Shown here in pieces: positions 45,611 to 57,104 of a stretch of 64,000 nucleotides of DNA. The translations under genes and the position numbers were made by a program. The first letter of the stretch is position 1; every line of letters begins with the position of its first letter. The stretch comes from Podocnemis expansa (taxonomy: Eukaryota > Chordata > Testudines > Podocnemididae), in assembly GCA_007922195.1 (NCBI GenBank), contig ML681989.1, positions 45,065,275 through 45,129,274 of the forward strand. The letters run 5' to 3'. The notes below the pieces were generated by a model. The model saw nothing but the letters and a program-made list of their open reading frames with translations. It did no database searches and was not told the DNA's origin.

Positions 45611-46332
45611 ATAGGTCCTTAGATAGTGGGTTTCATGCACAAAGGACATGCTTTTTAACTATCATCTATGAGCAGCAATACACACAGGAATCAATTCAGC
45701 TCCTACTAAAATTCAGCTAGTGCAGCCAGGGAGCTATTTGAGTTAAAAGAGCTGAGCTGTTAGTGGGAAAGACTGTGTCTCTGCACAAGTTTGATATTAC
45801 TCTTGGAGAAAATAAAGGTCTTTTCATTCCTTTTCTTTTTGTTAAATGGGAAGACACTAAAGCATCAATTAGCAACAACCCAATAAGAGGAAAGGCAGCA
45901 CCTTTACCATGGACACTAACAGTCAATTATGTGATACTGGTAGTAAAACAACTTTACCTAATCAGGCAAGGAATCTGGGTGTAGCTAAGGAGAAACAAAT
46001 AAGTTGTCGTAAATCAATGCAAGAAGTCAGGGTAACAAAATGAGGGATCCACAACTACTGGTGCAGGAAATTACAAGACATATTGCAGAGAAAACAGAAA
46101 TATGATGGGATAGTAGTCATAACTAGAACAAAGGTATTGAAGAATATGCATTGTTCTGGAAAGTCAGGAATAAAATCAAGGTGGTGGAGTAGCAATGAAT
46201 ATTAATGACAAGGTAGACAGTAAAGAAATTAGAAATAAAGTAATGGATAAAATAGAATCTGTTTGATTCAAAATCAGTTTGGGGAAGAAAGGTACCAGAG
46301 GCTCCCACTGGGATAGTCCTTGGGGTCTGTTA

Positions 46333-46678
46333 GGCTATGTCTACACTAGTAAATTTGTTCGGATTAAGGAGGCTTAATCTGGACTAATTTGATCCCCGTC
46401 TACACTAGATTTTGCCTCGTTTGAACTAAGTAAAGCTTTATTTGACTAACCACTTAGTTCAAACTAGCACAGTGTAGCCATGCTAGTTTGAACTAAATAA
46501 ATTCTAACTAAGCAGTTAGTTTGAACTAACCACATTTTTTTGAGTCCAAACTAAAAAAATTAGTTCAAACTAACTTTTTAAATTTGAACTAAAAAAACAT
46601 GGTTAGTTCAAACTAACTCTGATCAGCTTAGTACAGACTAAACAAGTACGAACTAAGTGGTTAGATGTAGACATAACC
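46333..46678. mobile_element. 346-bp Harbinger-like MITE with TTA duplication
   Basis: Its ends GGCTATGTCTACACTAG and (reverse complement of the right end) GGTTATGTCTACATCTAA form terminal inverted repeats. TTA lies on both sides (46,330-46,332 and 46,679-46,681), the 3-bp duplication typical of PIF/Harbinger. The interior is a set of variants of the unit (T)TAGTTTGAACTAA, about a dozen, comparable in layout to the TTCGAA arrays at 6.2 and 37.8 kb. There is no coding capacity. Confidence 0.85.
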
Positions 46679-48228
46679 TTACAGATCCCCAGGATCTGAT
46701 GTGGATATGGATTTATTTTTAACCAAATAATACTACTGGGAATTGTGTGATTATGGGAGACTTTAATTTCCCAGATACAGAATGGAGGACAAGGGCTATT
46801 AATAATAGTATGACCCAGATATTTCTGGATGTAATAGCCAATCTTCTGTTTTCTCCAAACAGTCACTCAACCAACAAGAAGTCATACCCTTTTAGATTTA
46901 GTATTGATAAATAGGGAGGACATCATAAAATAACTAGTTGTAGAGGACAACATTGGTTGGACCTAAATGGAAGGATGAACAAAATGGTCTGCCACAAGGG
47001 TTCTTGATTTCATAAGGGCAAAAACTTGAAAAATTAAAGGCATTAGTTATAGAAGCAGACTGAACTGATTATTGAGTTAATCTCAATATGAAGGAGGCAT
47101 GGAACTGCTTTAAATCAAAGTTACAGAAACTATCTGAAGCCTGTATCCTAAGCAAGGGGGGAAAAATCACAGAGAAGAGTTTCAGACCAAACTAGAGGAA
47201 TATGCATCTCAAACATGTTATTTAGGACAAACAGAAAGCCTACATAGAATTGAAGAAGAGCAAGATCAGCACAGATAGCTGTTTCTTAGACATCACAAAC
47301 TGTAGGGAAAAAAGAGAACTGCCACAAAGCCAAGCAACACTGGACCTCACAAAGGAAGTTAAATCCAGTAGTAAAAGATTCTTGTAGCCATACACACCCA
47401 AAAGACAACAAGAAAAGAAGTGGGATCACTAAGCACTGAAGAGTGAATGGAGATGTCAGATTATCTAGATATGTCCCAATATCTAAACAAATATTTTACC
47501 TCATTTAGGAGTGATGAGGAACTTGGGAGCAGGGGTAGAGTGGCTAATAACAACAATGATATGGAAGAAAAAAATAAAAGAAAAAATAATAGAAACAAAT
47601 TGGCCAGGTATGGGTGGTGAAAGGGGGGGGGATGTGGCAGTCACTCTCCGACAAAGAATATTAAAGGAATTGGCATGTGAAATAACAAAATATTTTTTAA
47701 CAAATCTGTAAACTCAGGAGTCGTATACTATGACTGGAGGATTGCAAATATAGTACCCTTATTTAAGAAAAATCAAAACTAAAAGTGATCTGGGGAACTA
47801 CAGACATGCTAATTTGACCTCAATTATGTGCAGATTCTTAGAAAAAAATCTGAAAGTAGTTAAGGATATAGAAGAAAATGGCAACTGGAATACAATATAA
47901 AATGGTTTTAGAAAGGTTGTGCTAGATTAACCTGAGCTTGCTCTTTGAGAAGATAACCACTCTTCTGGAAAAAGAAAATGCAGCAGACTGAATTCACTAG
48001 CATTTCTGGAAAGCATTTGATATGGATCCACATGGAAAATTAGTTACAATGGAGAAAATGAGGATTAATATGAGAATGAAAAGGTGGGAAAGGAACAAGT
48101 TAAAGAAGAGACTGCAACAGCTGAAGAGTGAACTGTCAGGTTGGAGGAATGATACAAGTGGGATACTCAAATATTGGTCATGGGACTAAAAGTGGCAGTA
48201 TGCTAATAAAACATTGCCAAGTTCCCAT

Positions 48229-48392
48229 GGGGTAGCCATGTTAGTGCAGTTCAGCAAAATAAGCAAGGAGTCCTGTGGCACTTAAAGATTAACAAATTTA
48301 TATATTGCATGAGATTTCGTGGGAGATAATCCCACTTTGTCAGATGCTTGGAAGATGGGGGAACTTACAGAATGAGAGGAAAATAAATGCAG
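48229..48392 (-). mobile_element. Penelope-like element tail, single orientation
   Basis: On the minus strand it reads 'cattctgtaagttcccccat', 'gcatctgacaaagtgggatt', 'aagtgccacaggactccttg', 'ctaacatggctacccc', matching 36,570-36,710 in order, including the sequence upstream of the ATCTGA core. It interrupts the CR1 copy and is therefore younger than it. Confidence 0.75.
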
Positions 48393-48619
48393 GGGAGTGT
48401 ATGTCATTGTATTAGGGAAGTTATTTCCTGTAAAGATAGCAAAGTGTTACTACCTTTGCACAAGGCAGTGGTAAGCCCTGTCTGGCATACCAGGTGCAGT
48501 TCTGGTCTCTCATGTTTAAGAAAATGGAATATGTGCAGAGAAAGGCCATTTAGGATGATCACAGGAGTACTAGAGATAAAAAAAAAAGTAGTTAGTTTGT
48601 TTTAAGATGGAGCTTAATA

Positions 48620-49210
48620 AATACAGCTCAGCAAATCCACTTTTTTATCCACAGATATTTGAACATGGATGTGGATATCCAAGGATCTTTTTTTTTTCTT
48701 CTGTGGATGGTCAATCAGTTGCAGATCTCAGAGGCTTTGAGATGCCTTCCCTGGCTTTGAGATGGAGGTGGAGGACAGTCATGAATCAGCTGTTCTATGG
48801 GACTTGCCTGTTTGCTGCCAATAGCTGTTCATCTGGGTTTCTCTGCCAGCCCTCAGAGGTGCCCCATGGAATAACTGATGAATCAATAGACAGCAGGGGA
48901 TTCCTGTGGAACAGTTGTTTGGCAGCCAACAGGGGAGCCCGCAATCAGTTTTTCAGCAGGGCTCCTGTGCTGACTGTGGATCAACTTTTCCGCTGGCCTC
49001 CACTGCCTGCCATCAGCTGTTGGGCAACTCCGTGGAGGGGCTGGACCCTGAACAGCTCATCATCAGTGGACGGTGCAGCCTGGCTGGCCCCCAAACAGCT
49101 GATTGCAACAGCATGGATAACTAGACTCTGAATGGCAGATGGAGGTAAACTGATTGGGGAGGGTGAAGATTGGATGCAGATCCACATTTGTGTATCCAGG
49201 CAGGGTTCTA
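48620..49210. repeat. Unclassified interspersed repeat with 'ATATCCA(C)AGAT' ends
   Basis: The left end has ttatccacagatatttgaac then atgtggatatccaaggat; the right end has attggatgcagatccacatt then 'tgtgtatccaggcagggttc'. The ends share GGATxCAGATxCACAT-like words in inverted and direct order. The middle is GC-richer and internally similar (repeated 'cagctgtt' and 'gcagcctggctgg' blocks), giving the 174-codon ORF 48,607-49,131, which has no known domain. I judge it a repeat, not a gene. Confidence 0.45.
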
Positions 49211-49314
49211 TCAGTAAGTTTATGGAGAAAATGGTATGATAAATTGCCTGCAACGGTGTGTGACCCATATATGACTGCTATTAACAAATATTTCCAATGG
49301 CTAGACACATGAGG

Positions 49315-49660
49315 TGGCTCTGAATTCTTTCACAGGTGCCTATCTCAGGGGTCTCATCCACTTTGTCAGGGTTTAGCTGATCACCATACTTGGGGTCAGA
49401 AAGGAACTTTCTCCCATGTCAGATCAGCAGAGATTCTGGGTTGTGTTGGTGGTGGTGGTTTTGTTTTTTTGTCTTCCTCTGCAGGATGGGGCCCAGATCA
49501 CTTGCTGATGAATGGACTCTCTTTAATTTCAGTCTTTAATCCAAGATTTAAGGACCTCAGTAACTCAGCCAGAATTTGTGGGCTTACTAGAGGACTGGGC
49601 AATGTGCAGAAAGTCCAATTAGATGGTTCTTTCTATTCTCAGCGTCTATTAATCTATGCT
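49315..49660 (+). mobile_element. CR1 LINE 3' end
   Basis: 'ggggtcagaaaggaactttc', 'cccatgtcagatcagcagag', 'tcttcctctgcaggatgggg' and 'atttaaggacctcagtaact' reproduce the CR1 3' untranslated tail, ending near 'gcgtctattaatctatgctc'. Confidence 0.82.
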
Positions 49661-50327
49661 CTCTCTGTAGATCACTTTTATAAAAAGGAATAAAAGGATG
49701 CATTGCATCTACCCCAATCTTTTTTTCTCTTCTAATATTTCATTTTATTTAAATTTAAGGGACATCATCTAATTAATTTTTGTACATGAGATGGTATGTT
49801 AGCTGGGAAAGAAGATGTTGTTTATGGAAACCACCACTGACATGAACAAATGCCAGAAAGCATATGGAATGTAAACCTCTCTTCTCCCCGCCTTGATTTA
49901 CAAAACCCTAAAACACACCAACATCACCTGAATTTTTCAGAACATATGTTTCAAACTTTGACATTAAATAATTTGAGACTGGCATCCTAAATGCTATTGT
50001 CATTCCCAGACCCTTTTTCTTGCAAACAGAATAGGCACTGGGTACAGATTCTGCTGTTGTTAGAACTAGTCTAATGGATTAACATTCAGATTAAATAAGT
50101 AAATAAATAAATGAGGCATTTAACTCTTTCAATTTACCTTTCTTTCAAAGTAGCCTAGCTGCAGAATGAGGCCAAGGGGGTAAATCAAGGCCTTGGTCAT
50201 AACAAATCAAAAGGGAGGAAGTCACTGTATACTCTTAACTCAGTTTGTAGCACAGCTTCATCCATAAACATATTCTTTTTATTTTCTCTACCCTCCCTAA
50301 GCACCACTATTTCTATATGCACAACAG

Positions 50328-50363
<36 letters not shown>

Positions 50364-53300
50364 AGACAGACAGACAGACAGACAGAGACAGAGAGAGAGA
50401 GTACGAGCAGAGTTTTCCTATGTGTTACTTAACAGTACAGTGTGCATTTTATTACATTTAGCCCCCACTACTGGCAGACACAATCCTAACAATGAAACCA
50501 ATTCAGCAGAAATTTAGCTACAAAATTTAGGCAGTTTGCTTTTTTGATAGTGAACAAACAACCCAAAGATTCCACGGGTGATCAGAATCTATCACTTTGT
50601 TGTGCAATATTTTCCTTCAAAAACTGCTAGAGAGACATCATGTTGTTTTATTTCACAGTATAACAGTATTAACTAGAGGAATATATTTTATGTCTATGTT
50701 ACAATGAAAAGAGGATGAAACTACAGCTGCTGTTATCTGCTAAGCAACATCTTTCTTCTTCACAACAGTGTAGATTTGTGTAAGTGCTGGGTAATCTACA
50801 TTGATATTATTTAAGCAAAGAGAAATAACTAGAACAAGGAAGTCTTGCAACCAAACTACTAATCCTGCATATCATCTGAGGGAGATAAATTGCTGATAAA
50901 GTCTCCTCTGAATAAAGTTTATATTTGAGTGACTGCAACCAGTTGATGAATACAAAATGTAATCCACAGTAGCCAAAAAGACATATGTGATCATTCTAGT
51001 AATATCTCCCACTACTGACTGCAATTTTCATTTACACTAAGCAGCACCTGAGACTCACTGAATACTTTGAAACTTAAATAAATTAATGCACTCATCATTG
51101 TTTATTGTGATATTTGTGTGATGGGATGCACAGTATAGTCGTAGCATTACACACTTGCTCACAAGATCTAGTGTGACTGATTCACATGTGCTTTGTGTAC
51201 AGACACGTGTACTCCCTCTTGGTACTCCTTCCCTGCATACATAGGTACTCTCTTATAATACACTGCAAAATAAATATAAGAACCCTCCTGACCCCTGTGA
51301 ACTACCCCTTCCTTGCAAACAGAACTTGTCTGAACCCTGAATATGCAGAATGATTTTTAACTATTCTCTACAACCCGTTCATATGAACATATATCATAGC
51401 TTTATGAATTGAAGGGGAGTAGCTATTTAAATATAATTCCATATTAAAGGTGAAGGCTTTAATATGGAATATAAAGTATTTGTCAAAAAAATCTTATCCT
51501 TTCTGAACATTTTAAAAGCATTTTGCATTACTAGTCTCAGGCTGCATATAGTTAAAAAAAAAAGTCAATAACCAGTCATTCTATTCTGTTTTTTAAATAT
51601 CTTTTCCTATTTACCTGAGGGAAACTCTGAAATTTTTCCTGTTAAGCAATGTCATGTGATATTTGCAACTACGCTTTACACAGTAAATAGGCTGAGTCAT
51701 TATTTTAGTCATAGATAAGCAAAGACCATAACATGTAGCCATAAGAACTGGTTGTGTTGGCAGCTTCACGTTTTTATCCTTATCCAGACTGGCCACCCAT
51801 CTTTCATTACAGTTAGTAGGACTGAAACCTGCACAGAGATGAGATGGCAGTCACATCTTTTTAATACTTGCAAGTTAAAGTGAGGCTCATCCAGCAAAAA
51901 ATAGTTACCATTGTCCATTGTATTCCATAAAAATGAAGTCAGGCTATCCACAGAGAAGACGGTAACTTCTTATTGAACACATGGGGCCCTGAAAAGATTA
52001 TACTTAATGTTTGTATCTGCTGCAACTGCCAGCTAAAGAGAGTTTAAAAAGTTAGAAGCAGCAAAAAACAATGTGATTTCTTAACACTTTAAAGGCAAGC
52101 TCATGATTTGGGGGAGGGGGGTATGATTCATGATTGCTTTACTACTCAAGGTTGCTATTGCATATTATACAAAAACATCTTTTTTTTTTCTTTTTTATGT
52201 TACCAATATTAAACTGAGGTAGAATGAAGCTGCTGGTGGGGGGGGGGGGGTGTAAACAATCATTGTTACTGTTCCTTCAGGCTTAGATTCTAGACTTTTT
52301 AACATAAAATGGTTACATGTATGTAGAGAACAGTAAAATAGATCTGTAGTAACCAGAAGACTTCCCTTCTTCAAGTTATAAATATGTTCCAATGGGTACT
52401 TCAACTTACTTGCAGTTTGGGGAAAAAGCAGACCTGTCAGTCACTAGCAGCAGAAGGCCCCACCTCCTGAAGTTCCTTCTCACTGAGACAACTTGCACAG
52501 GTAGGGTAATTTGAATCAATTTTCCTAAAGTATATTTAAGACTATCTATAATTTGAGAGGTAAACAAAAATTCTCCTACTATGGAGCTTGGCAAATTCAA
52601 GCTAATGACATCAAACCAAAACCCACTGATATCTGTTTCCATTTTTATTCTAAATGATCCATTCTCTCCAGAGTCGTGAGAGTCTGCAGGCAGTGTTACT
52701 TGAGAAATGGAACTCTTGAGATAGCTAGGGATACATTTTCCTATTATTAATGTTATGGTTCATCAATCCATTACAATGGGATTTTGTATGTCTGCAAGGT
52801 GGGAACTAGGATAAAACAAAGATATATTATAAATAAATGCTGTCACAATTTTTAACTGGACACTAAGGTGGGGAGAAACCTTTTGCCAAAATAAAGGAAA
52901 TGGCACTGGGCAAGACTGGATGACCAATGTGAAGAATTTGATGAACTAATGGCAACCTAGCAGCTCTCAATGCAGGAAACAGGGCTACCCTGCCTAGAGG
53001 CAGTCAAGTGCTCTCAATGCTAAACTAGGCCCTAGTCTATACTTGCCACACTTTTCAGTGGCAGTCAACAGGGGATACACAAGGTACGCAAAATACCTTG
53101 CATATCGTCCGGTGACTTACTAAGAGGTTCCTACACGCTTAGCTAAGCTGACCAGAAATGCCTTCTGGTCAGTTTACAATAACTCCAGTTCCTGGGAGTG
53201 GAGTTGCTATGGCAATTTCCAGATTGAATGAGCATGTCTACACAGACCACTCAATCAAACCAGAAAGATCACTCTGATGATGGTGATTTTGCTGTGTTGG

Positions 53301-54702
53301 TATAGAGTTAACCCGTGATGCTTAATTAATGGACTAGTTTTTAGTCTACCAAGGGAATGAAAATTATGACAGTTTGAAGACTATCCCTTTCTAAATTATA
53401 TGTAGAATATAGGATCTCAACTTCAAATAATAATTTTGTGTGATAGACGATAATAGCAATCTGGAAGTTTACTTTAACATACAAGAGATATAATGACACA
53501 GCCTGTATGTGGCAGGGGGAGAGGGGGTTCAATCTGGATAGTGCTGTAAAAAGCAGAATAAGATTACGAGATGGTGCTCTGTGTTCACGCAGTGTTGATG
53601 CCCTGTAGCTTTGAGACATATGCAAAACTTCCTCTTCATGAATATGTTGAGATCTGACTGATGTTTTGCTTGGACACTTACAATAAAGTCCTTTAGGGGG
53701 AACTCAAGGCTACACTCCACTGATTTAACATGGTAGTTCTGCTGTGGAGTTAGCACCAGCCCATAGAATACAGAGTTTGTTGATTTCACTTTTGGGGCCC
53801 ATGAATGCAATAATCACTTCACTTAACTATTCATTTTAAACCTGCCTAGTCCAGATGGAGGATTTGTCTTGCAATAGCAGGCCTCACTGTTAAGAGAGAA
53901 ACGCATCTGAAGATGCAGTGTTTGGTTAATCAAGCCTGAGAGCCAAAATCTCTTCAGGCAGAAAGACGTGAACAGTAACACTACTGGTATCTCATTTCTA
54001 TCATTTGTATTGTCCTGGGGAAAAGGGGAAAAGGTCAAAGGTATAGCAATCATTCACCAGCTCACGTCTCAGGCTGTAACACATACTGAGGCTTCATAGC
54101 CACTTATTTACTGGGTCCAGATACAAGCAGGGTCGTCACCTGCCTCAACTGAATTACAATGAGGGATACCCACGTTTAGTGGATAGATGTTATGTGAATT
54201 CTAGACTACTGAAGCATGTCTATGCATGAAGATCAGAATTTCCCCTGGAGGTCTCAGCCTAGGATCAGAGTAGGATCCTAGGTGGCCTTGTCTGAGAGGT
54301 GGCTTTGTCTAAGAGGTGGCAGGGAGATAGGCCCAGTAGGCTCCCACCACATTCTTTGACACTGCTGTGTTCTGTGTTATGTCCAATGGCTTTAATCCAT
54401 GATCCACAGTGAGACATAAGGAAAGAATATGGCTGAGCTCCACAGTCAATGACACTGCTGATGGGAAGGGCTGTAGGGACGGATGAAGGATCATTCATCT
54501 GGAGTGTTGCCCCTCTGACTTCACTCCTCTTATTAGCTTGGGATAGTGCCTGCCCTAGGGCCATTTCTTTTCATATCTGCCTGTCTCCTCTCCTGCCTAG
54601 GGAAGATGATAGAGGTTACTCTTCCCAGACTCAGCTGCATTGTTCCCAGCAGAGTTGGCTTCTCCAATCTGCCTGGCTCCTCTCCTGACAGTGAAAAGGG
54701 GC
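49661..54702. other. No gene seen; 5 kb unassigned DNA with microsatellites
   Basis: No coding domain is present. It contains the compound microsatellite at 50,331-50,400 and a 13-base G run at 52,238-52,250. A possible MITE remnant around 53,025-53,325 has GTCTATACTTG and GCATGTCTACACAG words, but its borders are not clear. Confidence 0.4.
50331..50400. repeat. Compound microsatellite (CA)n-(GACA)n-(GA)n
   Basis: About 15 CA units pass into GACA units and then GA units without a gap. The adjacent ORF 50,317-50,517 is a product of the repeat. Confidence 0.93.
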
Positions 54703-55279
54703 CAGGGCTGGCCCAAGGTTTTCTGGTGCCTCCTGGGGGGTGCAGGCCTCAGGGCAATCAGCCTGTGTGGGCCAACCTCCAGTGTTGGGGGGGTGCGGGC
54801 CAGCGCCACACTTCCACCCCTCCCCTGAGCCAGGGGCTGGGCTCCGCTATCCCACCCTGCCTCTGGGCTGGCCCACCCTGCCCCCAGGGCAGAAGAGTTG
54901 GCCCAGGAGAGGGGCAAGAGAGTGGGGCCCAGCTGCTGGGCTGGCTGATCCCTTCCCTGGGGGGTGGGGCAAGCAAACTCAGCAGAGAGGCTGGATGCAT
55001 GCTCCTGGGTCCTCCACTCTTCACCGCTGCCTTTGGCTCCACTCTGAAAGCAGAGGGGATGTGGCGTGGGACAGCGCGGCTGTGGGGGACAGTGGTGTGG
55101 GCCTTGTGCTACCCTGTTCATGGCAGGACAGTGCAGGGCCCAAGGAACTGCAGAGCTAGGGGCAATCGCACCTTGTCCCCCCCCCCAAAGAATGGCCCTG
55201 GGGGAGCACCCTTCGTTCCCCCTATTGCTTGGCGCTCGAGGTGATTGCCTAGGTCGCCACTATGGATGGACTGGCCCTG
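54703..55279. mobile_element. GC-rich hAT-like MITE, about 577 bp
   Basis: It starts CAGGGCTGGCCC and ends GGACTGGCCCTG, forming inverted repeats. Flanking octamers AAAGGGGC and AGAAGAGC agree at five of eight positions, a decayed target duplication. It includes 'ggcgctcgaggtgattgcct' and 'aggtcgccactatggatgga', words I associate with a common reptile repeat. High GC content gives several overlapping long ORFs (for example 54,546-55,244), none with domains. Confidence 0.62.
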
Positions 55280-56856
55280 AGAAGAGCCAATGCCCCCCAT
55301 CTAGACTGGCCTGTAAGGCACACTTCTCTCTGTTCAGAATGAAACACTCAATAAGAGTGGTCTAGGATACAGGCCTGTCTTTTTACCACTGGTCTTTCAA
55401 AGCCTAGCTTTTTCACCAACCTCTGCATATGCCCCAGAAGGGAAGTTGTGTAATGGAGACAATCTTTTCCAAAGTCAAATGAAGTCCTGGGACACAGCTA
55501 TATATTGGAGATACATATTACTGAACTGTGAGCCTTAACTTTCAAAATAATTAGAAGTTTTCTCCCAGAAAAACTGCATAGCACAAAGGCCTGGTTGAGC
55601 CAGTGGCCACTTTAGGGGAAAGAAACTGGAGGAAACATCACTTGGCAGTGTGGTCTCCTACTGACAGTGATTGATAGGTCTGATTCTGCCTGTTGTTTAT
55701 TGCCTTACCTTAGTATGTATTGGGTTGCCTTAGTAACTGATGGGGGATTTTCATAGTAATAGATGGGGGATTTCTTTAATAACAGATGTAGGAGAAACTG
55801 TTAGACTGGTTCTAGTTCAATTCTAATAAAGCCATGCAGTTTTGGGGCTCTTCATTGTGTGTCAGTTTCTAACATCCTTTGGGGATACAAGGATCCGATG
55901 CTAAATTGCCCCCAAGCTGCAAGCAGGCTGAGGTACCTATTGCAGTGAATCTATGTGCCTCAGTATGGAGGAGGAGGAACTTAATACAGATGCTACATAT
56001 ATCACATCCCATCTCACCCACAGACATCTTCACGACACACTGAACTGATGTTTCTAGTTGTATTATTTGGAATTTGTTGTGTCCTAAACTGCAACCGTGA
56101 AACAGTATAAAACTAATGGCAACTAGTGGAACATTAGTGCACATAAAGGTTTGTTTGTTCTTTTGGCTGCAGCCAGGATAGGGAAATAATCACATACACT
56201 TTAAACATGTCAGTTCTGTGACTTGTGTAACAATATCTAGCAATTAGAAGACAAGATGACAAATATTTGTGCAGGTGTGTTATTGTTTTACAGAAAACAG
56301 TTTGTGACATGCACATTGTGAGAAAAGGCAGAAGTGCAGACATATTATTGTAGAGATGTTCTAATAAACCAATTCTACATCATTCTATTGTTCTTGACTC
56401 AGTAATAGTCTTGTCCTCTATTTCTGATCTTTCACTCCATATTTTGTGTAGTTGGACTTAATGTGATTTTTGAGGTACACTAAATTAAGATCTGTATTTT
56501 GTACAGCTTTTGTTTCAAATCCAGCTGTGAGAAACTTTCTTTACAGAATGATTTACACAAGACGTAAAAAGTGTTACATTCATATATGAAAATTATACCA
56601 TAATATTGTTCTCTCAGGAGTCATAAACAGATCAGAGTTCAGTTTCCGCTACAAATACAGAAATATGAACCTTTCTGGCATATTTAATTACAATATACAG
56701 TCTCTGAATTAAAAATCTGTTTTCTATCAAATCTCAAAGGCTTAACAAAAATCTGCTTGGTTCTAAAGTCAATTTAGAATTTTTACCATGCAAACAAAAG
56801 AACAACAAAGCAGATGTTGCTTAGCTCTCAGTCAAGCAGGTTCACATTCCTGAGAG
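55280..56856. other. No gene seen; includes a weak LTR-like candidate
   Basis: At about 55,690-55,875 a short tandem 'agtaa(c/t)(t/a)gatgggggatt' repeat is followed by 'tctaataaagccatgcag' (AATAAA) and 'cttcattgtgtgtcagtttc'. This could be the U3/R/U5 order of a solo LTR, but no TG...CA borders or target duplication were established. The rest is unassigned. Confidence 0.3.
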
Positions 56857-57096
56857 TAGGGCCGGATTTTGGTGTTCGTAGGCTCTAGGCACTTTCACTC
56901 CAAAATGAGCAAGAACAAGGGTAAACACCAATTGAATTACGTCGATTGACATGATGCACTTTAAACTATTCTAAAGCTAAACCACATGATTTTCCTAATT
57001 TTTTTCTTTTTTAATTTTTTCCCTCCTTCATAGGCCCCAAAATTTCATAGGCCGTAGGCACTGTGCCTACAGTGCCTAATGGGAAATCTGGCATTG
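56857..57096. mobile_element. 240-bp hAT MITE with perfect 8-bp target duplication
   Basis: CCTGAGAG occurs at 56,849-56,856 and again at 57,097-57,104. Its ends TAGGGCCGGATTTTGG and (reverse complement of the right end) CAATGCCAGATTTCCC are inverted repeats of hAT type. There is no transposase. It contains 'taggccccaaaatttcatag' and 'ccgtaggcactgtgcctaca'. Confidence 0.85.
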
Positions 57097-57104
57097 CCTG
57101 AGAG

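Larger units (their letters stand above)
46010..48560 (+). mobile_element. CR1 LINE ORF2 (endonuclease and RT) remnant with two later insertions
   Basis: Sense-strand similarity starts at 'gtcagggtaacaaaatgagg'. It includes the endonuclease peptide NCVIMGDFNFPDTEWR (about 46,738-46,785, with the DFN motif), runs through decayed linker and RT sequence, and ends in 'aaggcagtggtaagccctgt' and 'gcagaaaggccatttaggat' (48,460-48,560). Frames are broken throughout. A Harbinger-like MITE (46,333-46,678) and a Penelope tail (48,229-48,392) interrupt it; removing them restores the CR1 order ('ggtctg' joined to 'cagatcccc'). In CR1 this protein nicks DNA and copies the RNA; this copy is inert. Confidence 0.78.

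Noticed and set aside
48607..49131. 174-codon ORF as a possible gene
   Set aside because: It falls inside an interspersed repeat with repeated internal blocks; no known domain or promoter context.
54546..55244. 232-codon ORF and overlapping ORFs on both strands
   Set aside because: They lie within a GC-rich hAT-like MITE; no domain is present and the frames are Gly/Pro/Ala-rich on both strands.
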